From positions 7,541,501 to 7,605,500 of the forward strand of contig JAVHKY010000054.1 in the NCBI GenBank assembly GCA_035079385.1: a DNA stretch of 64,000 nt. Direction: 5' to 3'. The position numbers were made by a program, and so were the translations under genes. Under the pieces are notes generated by a model. It ran no database searches, had not been told where the DNA came from, and saw only the letters and a program-made list of their open reading frames with translations. This document shows, piece after piece, positions 37,105-46,377 of this stretch; the first letter of the stretch is position 1; each line of letters begins with the position of its first letter. The stretch is from Aspidiotus rigidus. Taxonomy: Eukaryota > Arthropoda > Insecta > Hemiptera > Diaspididae.

Positions 37105-37535
37105 TTCGAGTCTCGAGTTATATATGATAGGAGGGGGACTTGGAAGAATTTCAAGTCTCGAGCTATATATGATAGGAGGGGGACATAGAAGAATTTCAAG
37201 TCTCGAGCTATATATGATAGGAGGGGGACTTAGAAGAATTTCAAGTCTCGAGCTATATATAATAGGGGGGGGGGGGGATTTGGAAGAATTTCGAGTCTCG
37301 AGCTATATATGAAAGGAGGGGGACTTGGAAGAATTTCGAGTCTTGAGCTATATATGATATGAGGGGGACTTAGAAGAATTTCAAGTCTCGAGCTATATAT
37401 AATAGGGGGGGGGGACTTGGAAGAATTTCGAGTCTCGAGCTATATATGAAAGGAGGGGGACTTGGAAGAATTTCAAGTCCCGAGCTATATATAATAGGGG
37501 GGGGACTTGGAAGAATTTTGACTTTCGAGCTACCG
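37105..37535. repeat. 45-bp minisatellite, left arm outer block
   Basis: About nine units of CTCGAGCTATATATGATAGG, AGGGGGACTTGGAAGAATTT, CRAGT repeat with a 45-bp period and few changes. G-run length varies between units (notably at 37,266-37,278 and 37,406-37,415). Because 45 is a multiple of three, long 15-residue-periodic frames appear (MIGGGLGRISSLELY); these are not genes. Confidence 0.95.
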
Positions 37536-37564
37536 TCCGCCGTCCAACCAAAAACTCAGAAAAA

Positions 37565-38129
37565 CGACGGCTTCCTTAACGAAGTTAAACGAGGAACGCA
37601 GGGAACCTGTTTTATGAGTCAAATAGGATTTGGTATTGAAAATTCAAGGAAGCCTAGACCTAGATAAAGCTAGTATAAAAAAGGCCTAGACGTAAAATAA
37701 GCCTACTATAATGTAGTTTGAAAGTCCAAGTTTTTCTCAAATCTCGAGCTATTTATGATAGGAGGGAAACTTGGGAAAATTAGTGCCCTATCATATATAG
37801 CTCGAGAGTCAAAAGTTTTCCAAGTCCCTCTTCTATCCTATATATGTAGCTTCAGATTCGAAATTTTTTTTAAGTCCCTCTCCTATCATATATGGCTCGA
37901 GAGTCGAAATTTTTCCAAGTCCCCCTCCTATCATATATAGCTCGAGAGTCGAAATTTTTCCAAGTCCCCCTCCTATCATCTATAGCTCGAGAGTCGAAAT
38001 TTTTTCTGAGTCCCTCTCCTATCATATATGGCTCGAGAGTCGAAATTTTTCCAAGTTTTTCGCTGGACGGCGCACGGCGAACGCCAGATTTCTCAAATAG
38101 CCCCCCATAAAACAGGTTCTCTGTTAAAA
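37565..38129. mobile_element. nested element inserted in the left arm
   Basis: The right arm gives the empty site: reverse-complemented it reads CCAACCAAAAACTTGGAAAA followed by ATTTTGAGACTCGAG. In the left arm the same flanks (CCAACCAAAAACTCAGAAAAA and TTTTGAGACTCGAG) are separated by about 565 bp. The insert starts with CTTCCTTAACGAAGTTAAAC and has CAGG-GAA-CCTG at 37599-37609. It carries inverted minisatellite units and ends with AACAGG-TTC-TCTGTT (38111-38125) and AAAA. Confidence 0.75.
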
Positions 38130-38134
38130 TTTTG

Positions 38135-38355
38135 AGACTCGAGCTATATATGATAGGAGGGGAACTTAGAAGAATTTCAAGTCTTGAGATATATATGATA
38201 GGAGGGGGGCTTAGAAGATTTAGAAGAATTTCGAGTCTCGAGCTATATATGATAGGAGGGGGACTTGGAAGAATTGTGACTTCCGAGCTATATATATGAT
38301 AGAAGGGGGACTTGGAGGAATTTCGACTCTCGAGCTATATATGATAGGAGGGAAT
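38135..38355. repeat. 45-bp minisatellite, left arm inner block
   Basis: About five units have the same orientation as the outer block, resuming right after the nested insertion. The last unit runs into the unique arm sequence at about 38,355. Confidence 0.9.
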
Positions 38356-38446
38356 GTAGAATGATAATTTCGATTTGAATTATATGACAAGATTATCAAC
38401 TCAGTTCCACGCCACCTGAGAGGTCGAGTTAAGGAATTGACCGCTG

Positions 38447-38467
38447 CCATTGCAACGTCTGCAATGG
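38447..38467. repeat. inner hairpin of left arm
   Basis: CCATTGCA, ACGTC loop, TGCAATGG. The inverted counterpart is at 41555-41575. The left arm lacks the GGGAACCCG that stands beside it in the right arm. Confidence 0.8.
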
Positions 38468-38779
38468 CTTCAATTTTTTTTTTTTTTTTTTGTGAGCATA
38501 CTCGAAAATTTTATGTGCTGTATTTTTCGTTACCACCACTTGTTATTTCGTTATTTTGGATGATTTTTTCGTGCTGCTGTTTTTTGTTCAAACGCATTTT
38601 CTTTTCGTGCAGTTCAATATTCCTCATACAGAAAACCATGATAGACATCTGAGAAGAAAAGCTATACAAAATGGCGGATTGGCCTTGTGGTAAAACGCAA
38701 ATAACTCATGTTGTACGGGTCAAATTTATCAATTTTTTTTTTCAAATAAAAGAAAATGATGTCCCGAATAACTTATTTA

Positions 38780-39490
38780 ACTTCCCGTTCCCCATATTCT
38801 GTAATGAATTTTTTTGTGGCACGTTATATTCTCAAAATCAATTTTTTACAAATATCTCTAAAAATTGGGCTCCAATCAAAAAAAGTTTCAGACAAAAAAT
38901 GTTTCTCGTAAAATTTCTTATAGAAAAAATCATTCTCACTTCACTACGAGAGTCCGATTAGTAGCCTAAAAAGCTTGTCGAAAGTCGGGAGCTTTTGAGA
39001 AAAAGTCAATTTTTAGCAATAAATATCTAAAAAATCAAAAAATTTCAAACACCAACTGTTTATTGTGAAATTTCTACAAAATAGATTGCCTGAACTTTTT
39101 TTCAAAGTTTTTCGAAAGTTCTGAGCTTCGAGAAGGAAATCAATTCTTCCCAAATACCACAAAAAATCGTGCGAAAAATATTTCTCATGAAATTTACTAC
39201 ATCACAGACCATCTTAGTTTCATGATCTTGAAAAATTTTCAAAAGTTGTGAGATTTCGGAAGAAATCGATCCACTTTTAAAAAATTGATTTTCAATCAAA
39301 AAAAATTTCAAACAAAAAATTTGCTTTTTGAAATTTTCTCTAAATAGACTGCTTGATTTTCCTTCTAAAAACTGTCGAAAGTTCTGAGCTTTTGGAAAGA
39401 AAATGATTGTTCTCAAATATCCCCCCAAAATCGAGCTTTCATTAAAAAATTTTGAACCAAAAAGTGTTTCTCATGAAATTTATCACAATC
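38780..39490. repeat. satellite-like repeat of about 115-165 bp units, inverted relative to 43.64-44.34 kb
   Basis: Recurring blocks read AATCAAAAAAAGTTTCA, ACAAAAAATGTTTCTCGT, GAAATTT, then GTCGAAAGT...GAGCTTTTG. About five diverged units are present. The whole tract is a reverse-complement relative of 43,640-44,340; for example, GCAATAAATATCTAAAAAAT pairs with its complement near 44,160. Non-coding. Confidence 0.75.
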
Positions 39491-39600
39491 GTACTGGTGT
39501 ATCTAAATGTTATTGTAAAGCTAATGATCAGCATAAAACGTCTATTATAATTATGTTGTAAGATCCAAAATTGAAAGAAAATCTGCAAGAATCATGATAC

Positions 39601-40080
39601 TTATTTATTTATTTATTTAAAGTATTTACTTTTCAAGGGTGCATACAACAGTTCAGTGACCATCTAAAGTCAGCACCACAAGATTACAAGATTAGTAATA
39701 CACTCAAGTATGTCTCACATATATCTCAAGTCACCGTCCCCCCACAGACGCCGCATCGAGCGAGATCGATGGATCAACATTACACAGCCCTGAATCCTTC
39801 AATAGAATATCCGGACATGAGAATCATCACTAGACTAAGACAGAATATCCAGAATATTCCGCTCGGACTCATTTTCATAATTCCATTCTTTCTTGCGAGC
39901 TCTTAAGGGCACTCAAGTTATGAGCTTGGTGGTACAGTGTTTGTAGGTGAGGAGGATGTAATTGGCGGCTTGTATGTAAGATATGATGCATTAAACGAAT
40001 TACAGGTCATCAGCGAGAGTTGTTTTAATAGATCTTGCGGGTGTAGCCGAGTAGTGCTAAGACTGAGCATAATATATAAA
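39601..40080 (-). mobile_element. possible 3' end of a LINE with TTTA-type tail
   Basis: (TTTA)n at 39601-39620 would be an AAAT-rich tail of an element on the minus strand. The following about 450 bp is less AT-rich than the surroundings and has no ORF. Family not identified. Confidence 0.3.
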
Positions 40081-40099
40081 AGCTTACGAGTTTTTTGAC

Positions 40100-40420
40100 G
40101 AGTTAAACGAGGGGTAGCACGGAACCTGTTTTATGGGAGACCTATGACGTCACAGATCCGGACTTTGGAGCTACGTGTGATAGGAAGGGGACTTGTGTAA
40201 AAGTTTCGATCTCCAAGCTATGATAGGAGGGGGCTTAAAAAAATTTTGATCTCTAAACTATATATGATGGGAAAGGGACTTGGAAAAATTTTGATTCCCA
40301 CGCTATGTGAGATACGACCTTCAAGCTACATATGATAGGGGAGGTAGGAAGGGACTTGGAAAATAGATTGTGACGTTACAAGGCTGATTTGTGACGTCAC
40401 AGGCCCCGCCGCACAAGCTA
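40100..40420. repeat. GAA-type element end plus diverged minisatellite units
   Basis: CACGGAACCTGTTTTATGGG (about 40,118-40,137) is a GAA-class left end. It is followed by about four diverged units (GATAGGAAGGGGACTTG, GATAGGAGGGGGCTT, GATGGGAAAGGGACTTGG, GATAGGGGAGGTAGG) and two GTGACGTCACAGG-like motifs. The partner right end may be the one at 42,644-42,658. Confidence 0.55.
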
Positions 40421-40591
40421 TCTATTATATAAAGAGAAGTTGCACAATCGCAAATCCATTTAACTTTAATCCTATTTCACCTACAAACTTGGAATTTGTT
40501 TCCATTGCTTTAGCTTGCCTAGGAGAAGGTTTATGCGTAATAAATTTGAAGTTACGAAATCAGGTGAATGGCGTGTAGTGTATATCTTGGC

Positions 40592-40606
40592 GGGGGGGGG
40601 GGGGGG
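40592..40606 (+). repeat. poly-G run of 15
   Basis: An uninterrupted G tract. Its length is likely variable and error-prone in assembly. Confidence 0.9.
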
Positions 40607-40948
40607 TCATGAATGACTCAAGAGATGAAAAATCTGTATCATTCATTAATTTATTGATGCTAAGCAATCATTTGGTTGACGTTCATCGAAAATTAATATG
40701 TGCTAGGCAATCATTTTTGGAAAATGGTTCTTTTTAACCGTAGAAGTTTTGAATACCCATACTATGAGTAATCGAATAGTGTAGGGTTACGATAAAGATT
40801 TTGCTTAGCAATTATCTAAAGAAGTGGTGGTCGTCTTTCATTATTTCAAATTTAACGTGAGCACTAAGAAAAGAAAAACAATTCACGTCAATTTCGAAAA
40901 TTCAATATCGAAGTCACGGATGTCTCACGTTATTGAGATCTAATTGGA

Positions 40949-41551
40949 ATGCCAAAACGCAAGAAAGCAAATCTAGGGCGGTTGACAAACAAAGGGAAAA
41001 GGGCTCGTGTCAATTCCGAAATTTTGACATCAGAAAATAATGTGGAAAATGATTGTCAGAACAATAATAGTCCATTCATTAGGTACATTATTGAGAAAGA
41101 ATATACCAGTATAAGTTCAATTGGAAATCTGGCAATTACGTGCACATTTTGTGATGGAAAATTATTTGAAACTGAAAATCGAAATTTCTGTCGCGGGAGT
41201 GGTAAGATTAAGTTACCTGATTTACCCTCAATGCAGGATCTTCTTCAAAAACTATTAGACGGAAGGGATAATAGATTTTCTCATTTTCTTAATAATTTGC
41301 CTAAATACAATAATGAGCTTTCAATGACTTCTTTAGGGTGTAATACAGTTCCAAACATATTTACAACTTTCAAAATTTTTGGCGTATCATTATATAGGAA
41401 GTTATCTACCTCCTCCAACAATCCACAAAAAATGAAAAATTTTTCAGCATACACCCAGAAACAAGAATGCGCAAAGGATCTTCTAAAAAGACTGCATCCA
41501 ACTATCAGAGAAAATATTAAGAACGAGATTGAAAGTGTAAAACAAAATTAG
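40949..41551 (+). CDS. truncated Helitron-like N-terminal protein inside the foldback element
   Basis: This is an uninterrupted 200-codon frame from ATG to TAG. It opens MPKRKKANLGRLTNKGKRAR, the basic leader usual for Helitron/Helentron Rep-helicase proteins. It continues CTFCDGKLFETENRNFCRGS, GKIKLPDLP, LLQKLLDGRD, FSHFLNNLPKYNNELSMTSL. This is the Cys finger, GK-LP and FLxNIRxYNxxFxMTSxG pattern of the Helitron_like_N domain. It ends with QKQECAKDLLKRLHPTIREN and a stop exactly at the inner edge of the right arm (41551/41552). The HUH Rep nuclease and Pif1 helicase regions are absent, so it cannot transpose alone. The frame is surprisingly intact. It may be a captured 5' fragment or a young truncated copy. 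Confidence 0.7.
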   Translation: MPKRKKANLGRLTNKGKRARVNSEILTSENNVENDCQNNNSPFIRYIIEKEYTSISSIGNLAITCTFCDGKLFETENRNFCRGSGKIKLPDLPSMQDLLQKLLDGRDNRFSHFLNNLPKYNNELSMTSLGCNTVPNIFTTFKIFGVSLYRKLSTSSNNPQKMKNFSAYTQKQECAKDLLKRLHPTIRENIKNEIESVKQN

Positions 41552-42396
41552 AAGCCATTGCAGACGTTGCAATGGCAGCGGGGAACCCGCAATTCCTTAA
41601 CTCGACCTCTCAGGTGGTGTGGAACTGAGTTGATAATCTTGTCATATAATTCAAATCGAAATTATCATTCTACATTCCCTCCTATCATATATATAGTGCG
41701 AGAGTCGAAATTCTTCTAAGTCCCCCTTCTATCATATATAGCTCCGAAGTCACAATTCTTCCAAGTCCCCCTCCTATCATATATAGCTCCAGACTCGAAA
41801 TTTTTCTAAGTCCCCCTCCTATCATATATAGCTCGAGTCTCAAAATTTTTCCAAGTTTTTGGTTGGACGGCGGACGGTAGCTCGAAAGTCAAAATTTTTC
41901 CAAGTCCCCCCCCCCTATTATATATAGCTCGAGACTTGAAATTCTTTTAAGTCCCCCTCCTATCATATATAGCTCGAGACTTGAAATTCTTCTCTCCTAT
42001 CATATATAGCTCGAGACTCGAAATTCTTCTAAGTCCCCCTCCTTTCATATATAGCTCGAAAGTCACGATTCTTCCAAGACCCCCTCCTATCATATATATC
42101 TCAAAACTTGAAATTCTTCCAAGTCCCCCTTCTATCATATATAGCTCAAGACTCGAAATTCCTCCAAGTCCCCCCCCCCCCTATTATATATAGCTCGAGA
42201 CTTGAAATTCTTCTAAGCCCCCCTCCTATCATATATAGCTCGAGACTTGAAATTCTTCTAAGTACCCCTCCTTTCATATATAGCTCGAGACTCGAAGTCC
42301 CATAACCTAACCTAACCTTAGGTTACTAACTTCGCGGACGCGGACGTTTTCTGAGGATGTAATCTCCTAACAAAATGGATAGCGGGTTCCCCGCTA
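41552..42396. repeat. right inverted arm of the foldback element
   Basis: The arm runs from the CCATTGCA...TGCAATGG hairpin (41555-41575) through GCGGG-GAA-CCCGC and the ATTCCTTAACTCGACCTCTC stretch. It continues through about 13 minisatellite units in the orientation opposite to the left arm, including TTGGTTGGACGGCGGACGG at about 41,860, to CCTAACCTAACC and the terminal hairpin. It pairs with 37004-38473. Confidence 0.9.
42380..42396. repeat. right terminal GAA/TTC-triloop hairpin
   Basis: TAGCGGG, TTC, CCCGCTA: the exact reverse complement of 37004-37020. Confidence 0.9.
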
Positions 42397-42539
42397 AAAT
42401 ATCAACGATAAAAAAAATGAAATTGAAAAATTGGAAATTAAAAGAATTAGATTAGAAATTGAACTAAAAGAATACTAATGATAAATAAATATCAAGAATT
42501 TTGAAAATAATTTGAAATTTTATAATATTTAGCTGGCTT

Positions 42540-42662
42540 ATGGCTTGTATATTATAGAAGGGGGACTTGAAAAATTTTCGATCTCCGAACCTTGCCGGCC
42601 GGCGGACGGTGGACGTTTTTCCGAACCCCCTCCCCCCCGATAGAACAGGTTCCCTGTTAAAA
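42540..42662. mobile_element. right end of an AACAGG-class element
   Basis: One diverged minisatellite unit is followed by GGCCGGCGGACGGTGGACG. Next come CCCCCCCGATAG and the perfect stem-loop AACAGG-TTC-CCTGTT (42644-42658), followed by AAAA. The left partner may be at about 40,118. Confidence 0.55.
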
Positions 42663-43164
42663 TGTGGAGATACGAGTCAAGATTGCAATGTTTGCATGAG
42701 AGAAAGAAGAAATTGGAAAGTAAGTGGGCTTCGGTTGCGTATAAGCAATGCAGAGACGTGGAAGCTAAATTTATAACGAAGGAATTCCTGGTAGAATGAA
42801 GGCCAAACGAAATTTTAATGGTTTAATTTGAGCTAAGTTGCTCGTATTAGATGAAATTCACTTTCGCCATAAGTGCCTCATTATTGGTCAGTAAAGTCGG
42901 GTGTGATGGAATGAATGAGGTCGGACTTCATAATGAGATGACGAGAGTTGGCTCGTGAGAATTTTGTGACAGCTTTGGTGGCTTAATTCAACTTTTCATT
43001 GCCTCGGATTCGCGTGTGGTTGGAGACCTATAGATAAAAGTTGTGTGGTAAAGGATGGATAAGAGGGTTATGAAGAGTGAGGAGAGTGTGTATACATAAA
43101 ACGAGTATAGGTGAGTGGAATGAATATTGAAAATCTCTGTTAAGGTCCATAGTCATAAAAAAAC

Positions 43165-43400
43165 TCGGGGTTGCCTTCATCAACTTTGTTAATTGAGGCA
43201 AACTGGGAACCTGTTTTATGGGAGTCACTAATGTGCATTGTCAGTCCCCCTTCTATGATATATAGCTATGGCTCAGAGGTAGAACTTTTTCTAAATCCCC
43301 CTCCTATCAGCTCGGAGGTAGAAATTTTTTTGCCATCCATCGCCAGGTTCCGTCATTTTTGTCGAAATTACCTTCCCATAAAACAACTTCCCTGTTAAAA
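43165..43400. mobile_element. short AACAGG-class element (about 235 bp)
   Basis: The left stem TTGCCT...AGGCAA encloses ACTTTGTTAATT and is followed by CTGGGAACCTGTTTTATGGG (43205-43224). The right end is CCCATAAAACAACTTCCCTG then TTAAAA. Between them are two diverged minisatellite units and CCATCGCCAGG. This is the smallest complete member of the family in the window. Confidence 0.6.
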
Positions 43401-43639
43401 GTGTGTTATGATGGGAGAGAGGCCACAAATTTCAATTTCTTGCAAGGAGAATTTTCCACATTTTAGGATTATGACGAGTACGCAAATACAAATATAATAG
43501 GTAGTAGCTTTGTATCATTAAGACACCTTTTTCAATGTGAATCATATTTCACTCATCGTCGCTTGACCCGAATATATCGCTCAGTAGGGTGGCACTTCCA
43601 AGTAAAATGGTTGAAACTTCTCTTCCTACATCCTTATCT

Positions 43640-44345
43640 TCTTTTTTGAATTGCAGCTTAATTTCTTGAAATATTTAAAATAGATTGATTTCTTTTCTGA
43701 AGCTCAGAACTTTCGACAATTTTTAAAAGAAAGTTCAAGACGTGCTTGTACCTCTACGAATTAAATATTGATGGCTCGTACCCACGAGGATTTAATTGAC
43801 TTCAAGTAGTCTACTTGACAGAAAATTTCAAAAAGAACGTTTTTTGTTTGGAACTTTTTTTTATTGACACTCAATTTTTCAAAATATTATGTGTATTTAC
43901 CATGAATCGATTTCCTCCAAAACCTCACAACTATTGAAAACTTTTCAATATCATAACTAGACTGACAATGAAATTCAGATGGTCTATAATGTAGTAAAGT
44001 TCATGAGAAATATTTTTCGTTTGGAACTTTTTCTTATTGGAGCCGCTCGATTTTTAGAACTTTCGAAAAACTTTGAAAAAAATTCACGTAATTCATTTTG
44101 AAGAAAATTTTCCGATAAACAGTCAGCGTTTGAAATTTTATTTCGGTAGAGCTTAATTTTTTAGATATTTATTGCTAAAAATTGATTTTCTCCCAAAAGC
44201 TCCCGAATTTCGACGAATTTTTTAGGCTCCTAGTTGGACTTATAGTAAAGTTAGAATGATTTTCTCTATAATGAATTTCACGAGAAACATTTTTTGTCTA
44301 AAACTTCTTGATTAGAGCTCAATTTTTCGAAACTGTTTGTGATAT
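43640..44345. repeat. satellite-like repeat, inverted copy of 38.78-39.49 kb
   Basis: Diverged units with GAAATTTC...AAAAACATTTTTTGTTTG, TTGGAACTTTTTCTTATTGG and GAGCTCAATTTTTCGAAA blocks. It is related by reverse complement to the tract inside the foldback element. Confidence 0.7.
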
Positions 44346-44349
44346 CGAG

Positions 44350-45153
44350 AATGCTGGACAGATAAAATAAACTTGTGAAGTACAACAAATCTTCTAATTC
44401 ATAATTTCAGGGTTCATTAAAGAAGTAGATTGAGGAGAGAAGGGGAATTTATGTTACATCAGGAGAACGTGACGCTGTCAAGATATCACATCTCTCTAAG
44501 ACTTTGACTGGAAAGCAGAAGAAACACTCACCGAATCAAGCTCTTTACAGTGCCTCCTTGATCTTTAAAAACTACCTTGCTGAAAAATGTGAGCTAGAAT
44601 AACTGAGTAGAGGATGCTATGTCATCTGTCATTCCCCAAACTAGGATTGAAGCACGCTGCACACCCTAGATAATTGTAAATTATTGTTGTTAATAACTGC
44701 CACCAATAGAGGCTATTATTATCAAGACATATTTATGTCAAAAAGTGGAATTTCACAATACTGATGCCCTGCCCCTTTCAGTGGAATCCGTTGATGAAAC
44801 CCCATAATTTATCCAGATCCGACTCTCTTCATGTTCGACTCAAAAGCTTAAATTTTTCTCGTTCTCCCTCTGGATACCACATAATTATAATGTATAACTT
44901 GATGCTCGAAATTTGTCCTAGTCCCCCTCCTGATATACGTAGCTCGTTTGAAAAAATTTTCGTGAGCCCCGAAATTACAAAAACTGAAAAAGGCAGGAGA
45001 GGAAGAAAAGAGAAATACCTAAAAATTTTCAAATTCCGTCCCCTTCCCCGTATGTCCCACAAAACAAGCATATTGTTGAAAATTGTGATAGTTGGACCTT
45101 TCGCTCATGTACGTTCAAAAGAAACCAATGATGAGATTGATTTTTTTTTTCAG
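44350..45153. other. intron or upstream DNA with two diverged minisatellite units
   Basis: No gene. Units at about 44,900-45,000 (TCCCCCTCCTGATATACGTAG and neighbours) are diverged copies of the 45-bp repeat. A T10 run followed by CAG (to 45153) forms the acceptor of the next exon. Confidence 0.4.
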
Positions 45154-46377
45154 ATATGCTGACGATAGTTGCGGAGGCCGCAATATGAGCAATTCTGGCG
45201 AAGAATATTGTCGACGAGAACGTTCAATATATCGACAAAATCATCAAATCGCGGGAGCCGCCTCCGCTACAGATCGCTACCATACACCTTCTTACGACTT
45301 ATCGTCAAATCCACGTCATTTATCTGTTTACGAACCGTTCGCCGAGTCTAGACGTCCACCTACGCAAGCTTCATACGACAATGCAACTAGTCAGGATAGA
45401 CATACGCTTTCCACACCTTACGAGTTATCCGATAAATATCATTCACAGAGTGGCTATGACTTAGCCGATCATCGCTTGCCCCCTCTGCCACCCTCTCCTA
45501 ATCATTATGTCCTCGACTGCGAAGAGCCTTTCATTCCTCCACCGGACTGTTATCTCTCCCCTCCTGCCCCCGCTCCTCCTGATCGTCTTCAAGCCTCATT
45601 AGCATCCGAAGAACGCTTCCTTCTATCCTCCAGTGATCTTTATTTACCTTCCACTTCTTCTTTAGATAAATACAAAGTTTCAAACTCCGATCGGTTGCAC
45701 GATCGCTATTCGACTGATAAATATTCTACTTGTTCTTCGCCCGAAAATCAATTAGACCGGCATTCGGATCGATATGGAGCTTCGTATGCAGGTGGACCTG
45801 GAGATCCTTACGTTAGACAGGATCTCGGATATCACAACCATTACAGGTTACTCGGCTCAAATTACTATCATCAAAAACCAAATTATTCATCGCAGAGGTA
45901 CATGTCGTCGGGTGCACGACCCTCCTTACACAATCAGTATCAAACGTTGAGGATACAGAAATGCTGCGGTACAGCTCGCGATCCATCTCCAGGAGCTCAG
46001 TCTCGTATTCGGAACAATCGAACATCATCGCCGGTGTCCGTTTTACCACTCGCTGCGGCTTCGACGATACCCGTTGATTTTGTCGGCGCGTCGTCCAATA
46101 GCGGCCGATATTTGACATCGTATGCGTCATCCACCCTCCCGAGGTGTAACAGCTACGGAGATGTCCAATGCCAACCGTCGAATATCGGTACTCTTCGCAG
46201 AACTCCCGTAACTCACGAAAATTGTTTCAAACGTCGTACATCATCGCCATCGGCAACTTGCCCCTACTCATCCCATCCTTTGAGTTACTCGACCTCCGCA
46301 ACGACCACCTCTGCTTCGAGTTCTGTCTCTTCGATAAGTTCGCAGAGTTTTCATCAGCCAACGTTACCATCGACCTG
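45154..46377 (+). CDS. first coding exon of a Tyr/Ser/Pro-rich protein (partial gene)
   Basis: The exon runs from a T10-CAG acceptor to a strong donor (CCTG|GTGAGTAATT). The frame stays open throughout. The likely start is ATG at 45185 (MSNSGEEYCRRERSIYRQNH), leaving 397 codons plus 2 nt. The sequence is low-complexity and probably disordered. DRY/DRH/DKY words recur (TDRYHTPSYDL, HDRYSTDKYSTCSS, DRHSDRYG), with a proline-rich stretch (PPLPPSP, IPPPDCYLSPPAPAPP) that could bind SH3 or WW domains. The Ser/Thr-rich C-terminal part ends SISSQSFHQPTLPST. Codon use is GC-richer than the flanks, and six-frame shadows are shorter. I do not recognise the family. No downstream exon is found, so the next intron exceeds 17 kb. 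Confidence 0.7.

Larger units (their letters stand above)
37004..42396. mobile_element. 5.4-kb foldback-like composite element with hairpin-capped inverted arms
   Basis: The left end (37004-37085) and right end (42302-42396) are inverted copies. Both begin with the perfect stem-loop TAGCGGG-GAA-CCCGCTA, followed by TCCATTTTGTTAGGAGATTA, GAAAACGTCCGCGTCCGCG and TTAGG-type units. Inside, both arms carry the 45-bp minisatellite and then a unique stretch (ATTCCTTAACTCGACCTCTC, CTGAGTTGATAATCTTGTCA) ending in the CCATTGCA...TGCAATGG hairpin. The left arm is about 1.47 kb and the right about 0.85 kb. No target duplication is evident; the flanks are T-rich and A-rich. The interior holds a satellite-like repeat, a TTTA-tailed segment and a Helitron-like ORF. 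Confidence 0.75.

Noticed and set aside
37124..38110. Open frames with 15-residue repeats (MIGGGLGRISSLELY and antisense forms), also at 41,947-42,305
   Set aside because: They follow from a 45-bp tandem repeat being a multiple of three; the same happens on both strands and there is no start or splice context.
38671..38961. 96-codon + strand frame inside the foldback element
   Set aside because: It lies in satellite-like AT-rich repeat DNA, and its relatives at 43.6-44.3 kb do not keep the frame.
37105..42300. CRISPR-like regular spacing
   Set aside because: The units are contiguous tandem repeats without unique spacers, in a eukaryotic context.
45125..45170. RYADD near the start of the 45-kb frame resembles the reverse transcriptase YADD motif
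   Set aside because: It straddles a T10-CAG acceptor and lies before the likely start codon; no other RT motif is nearby.
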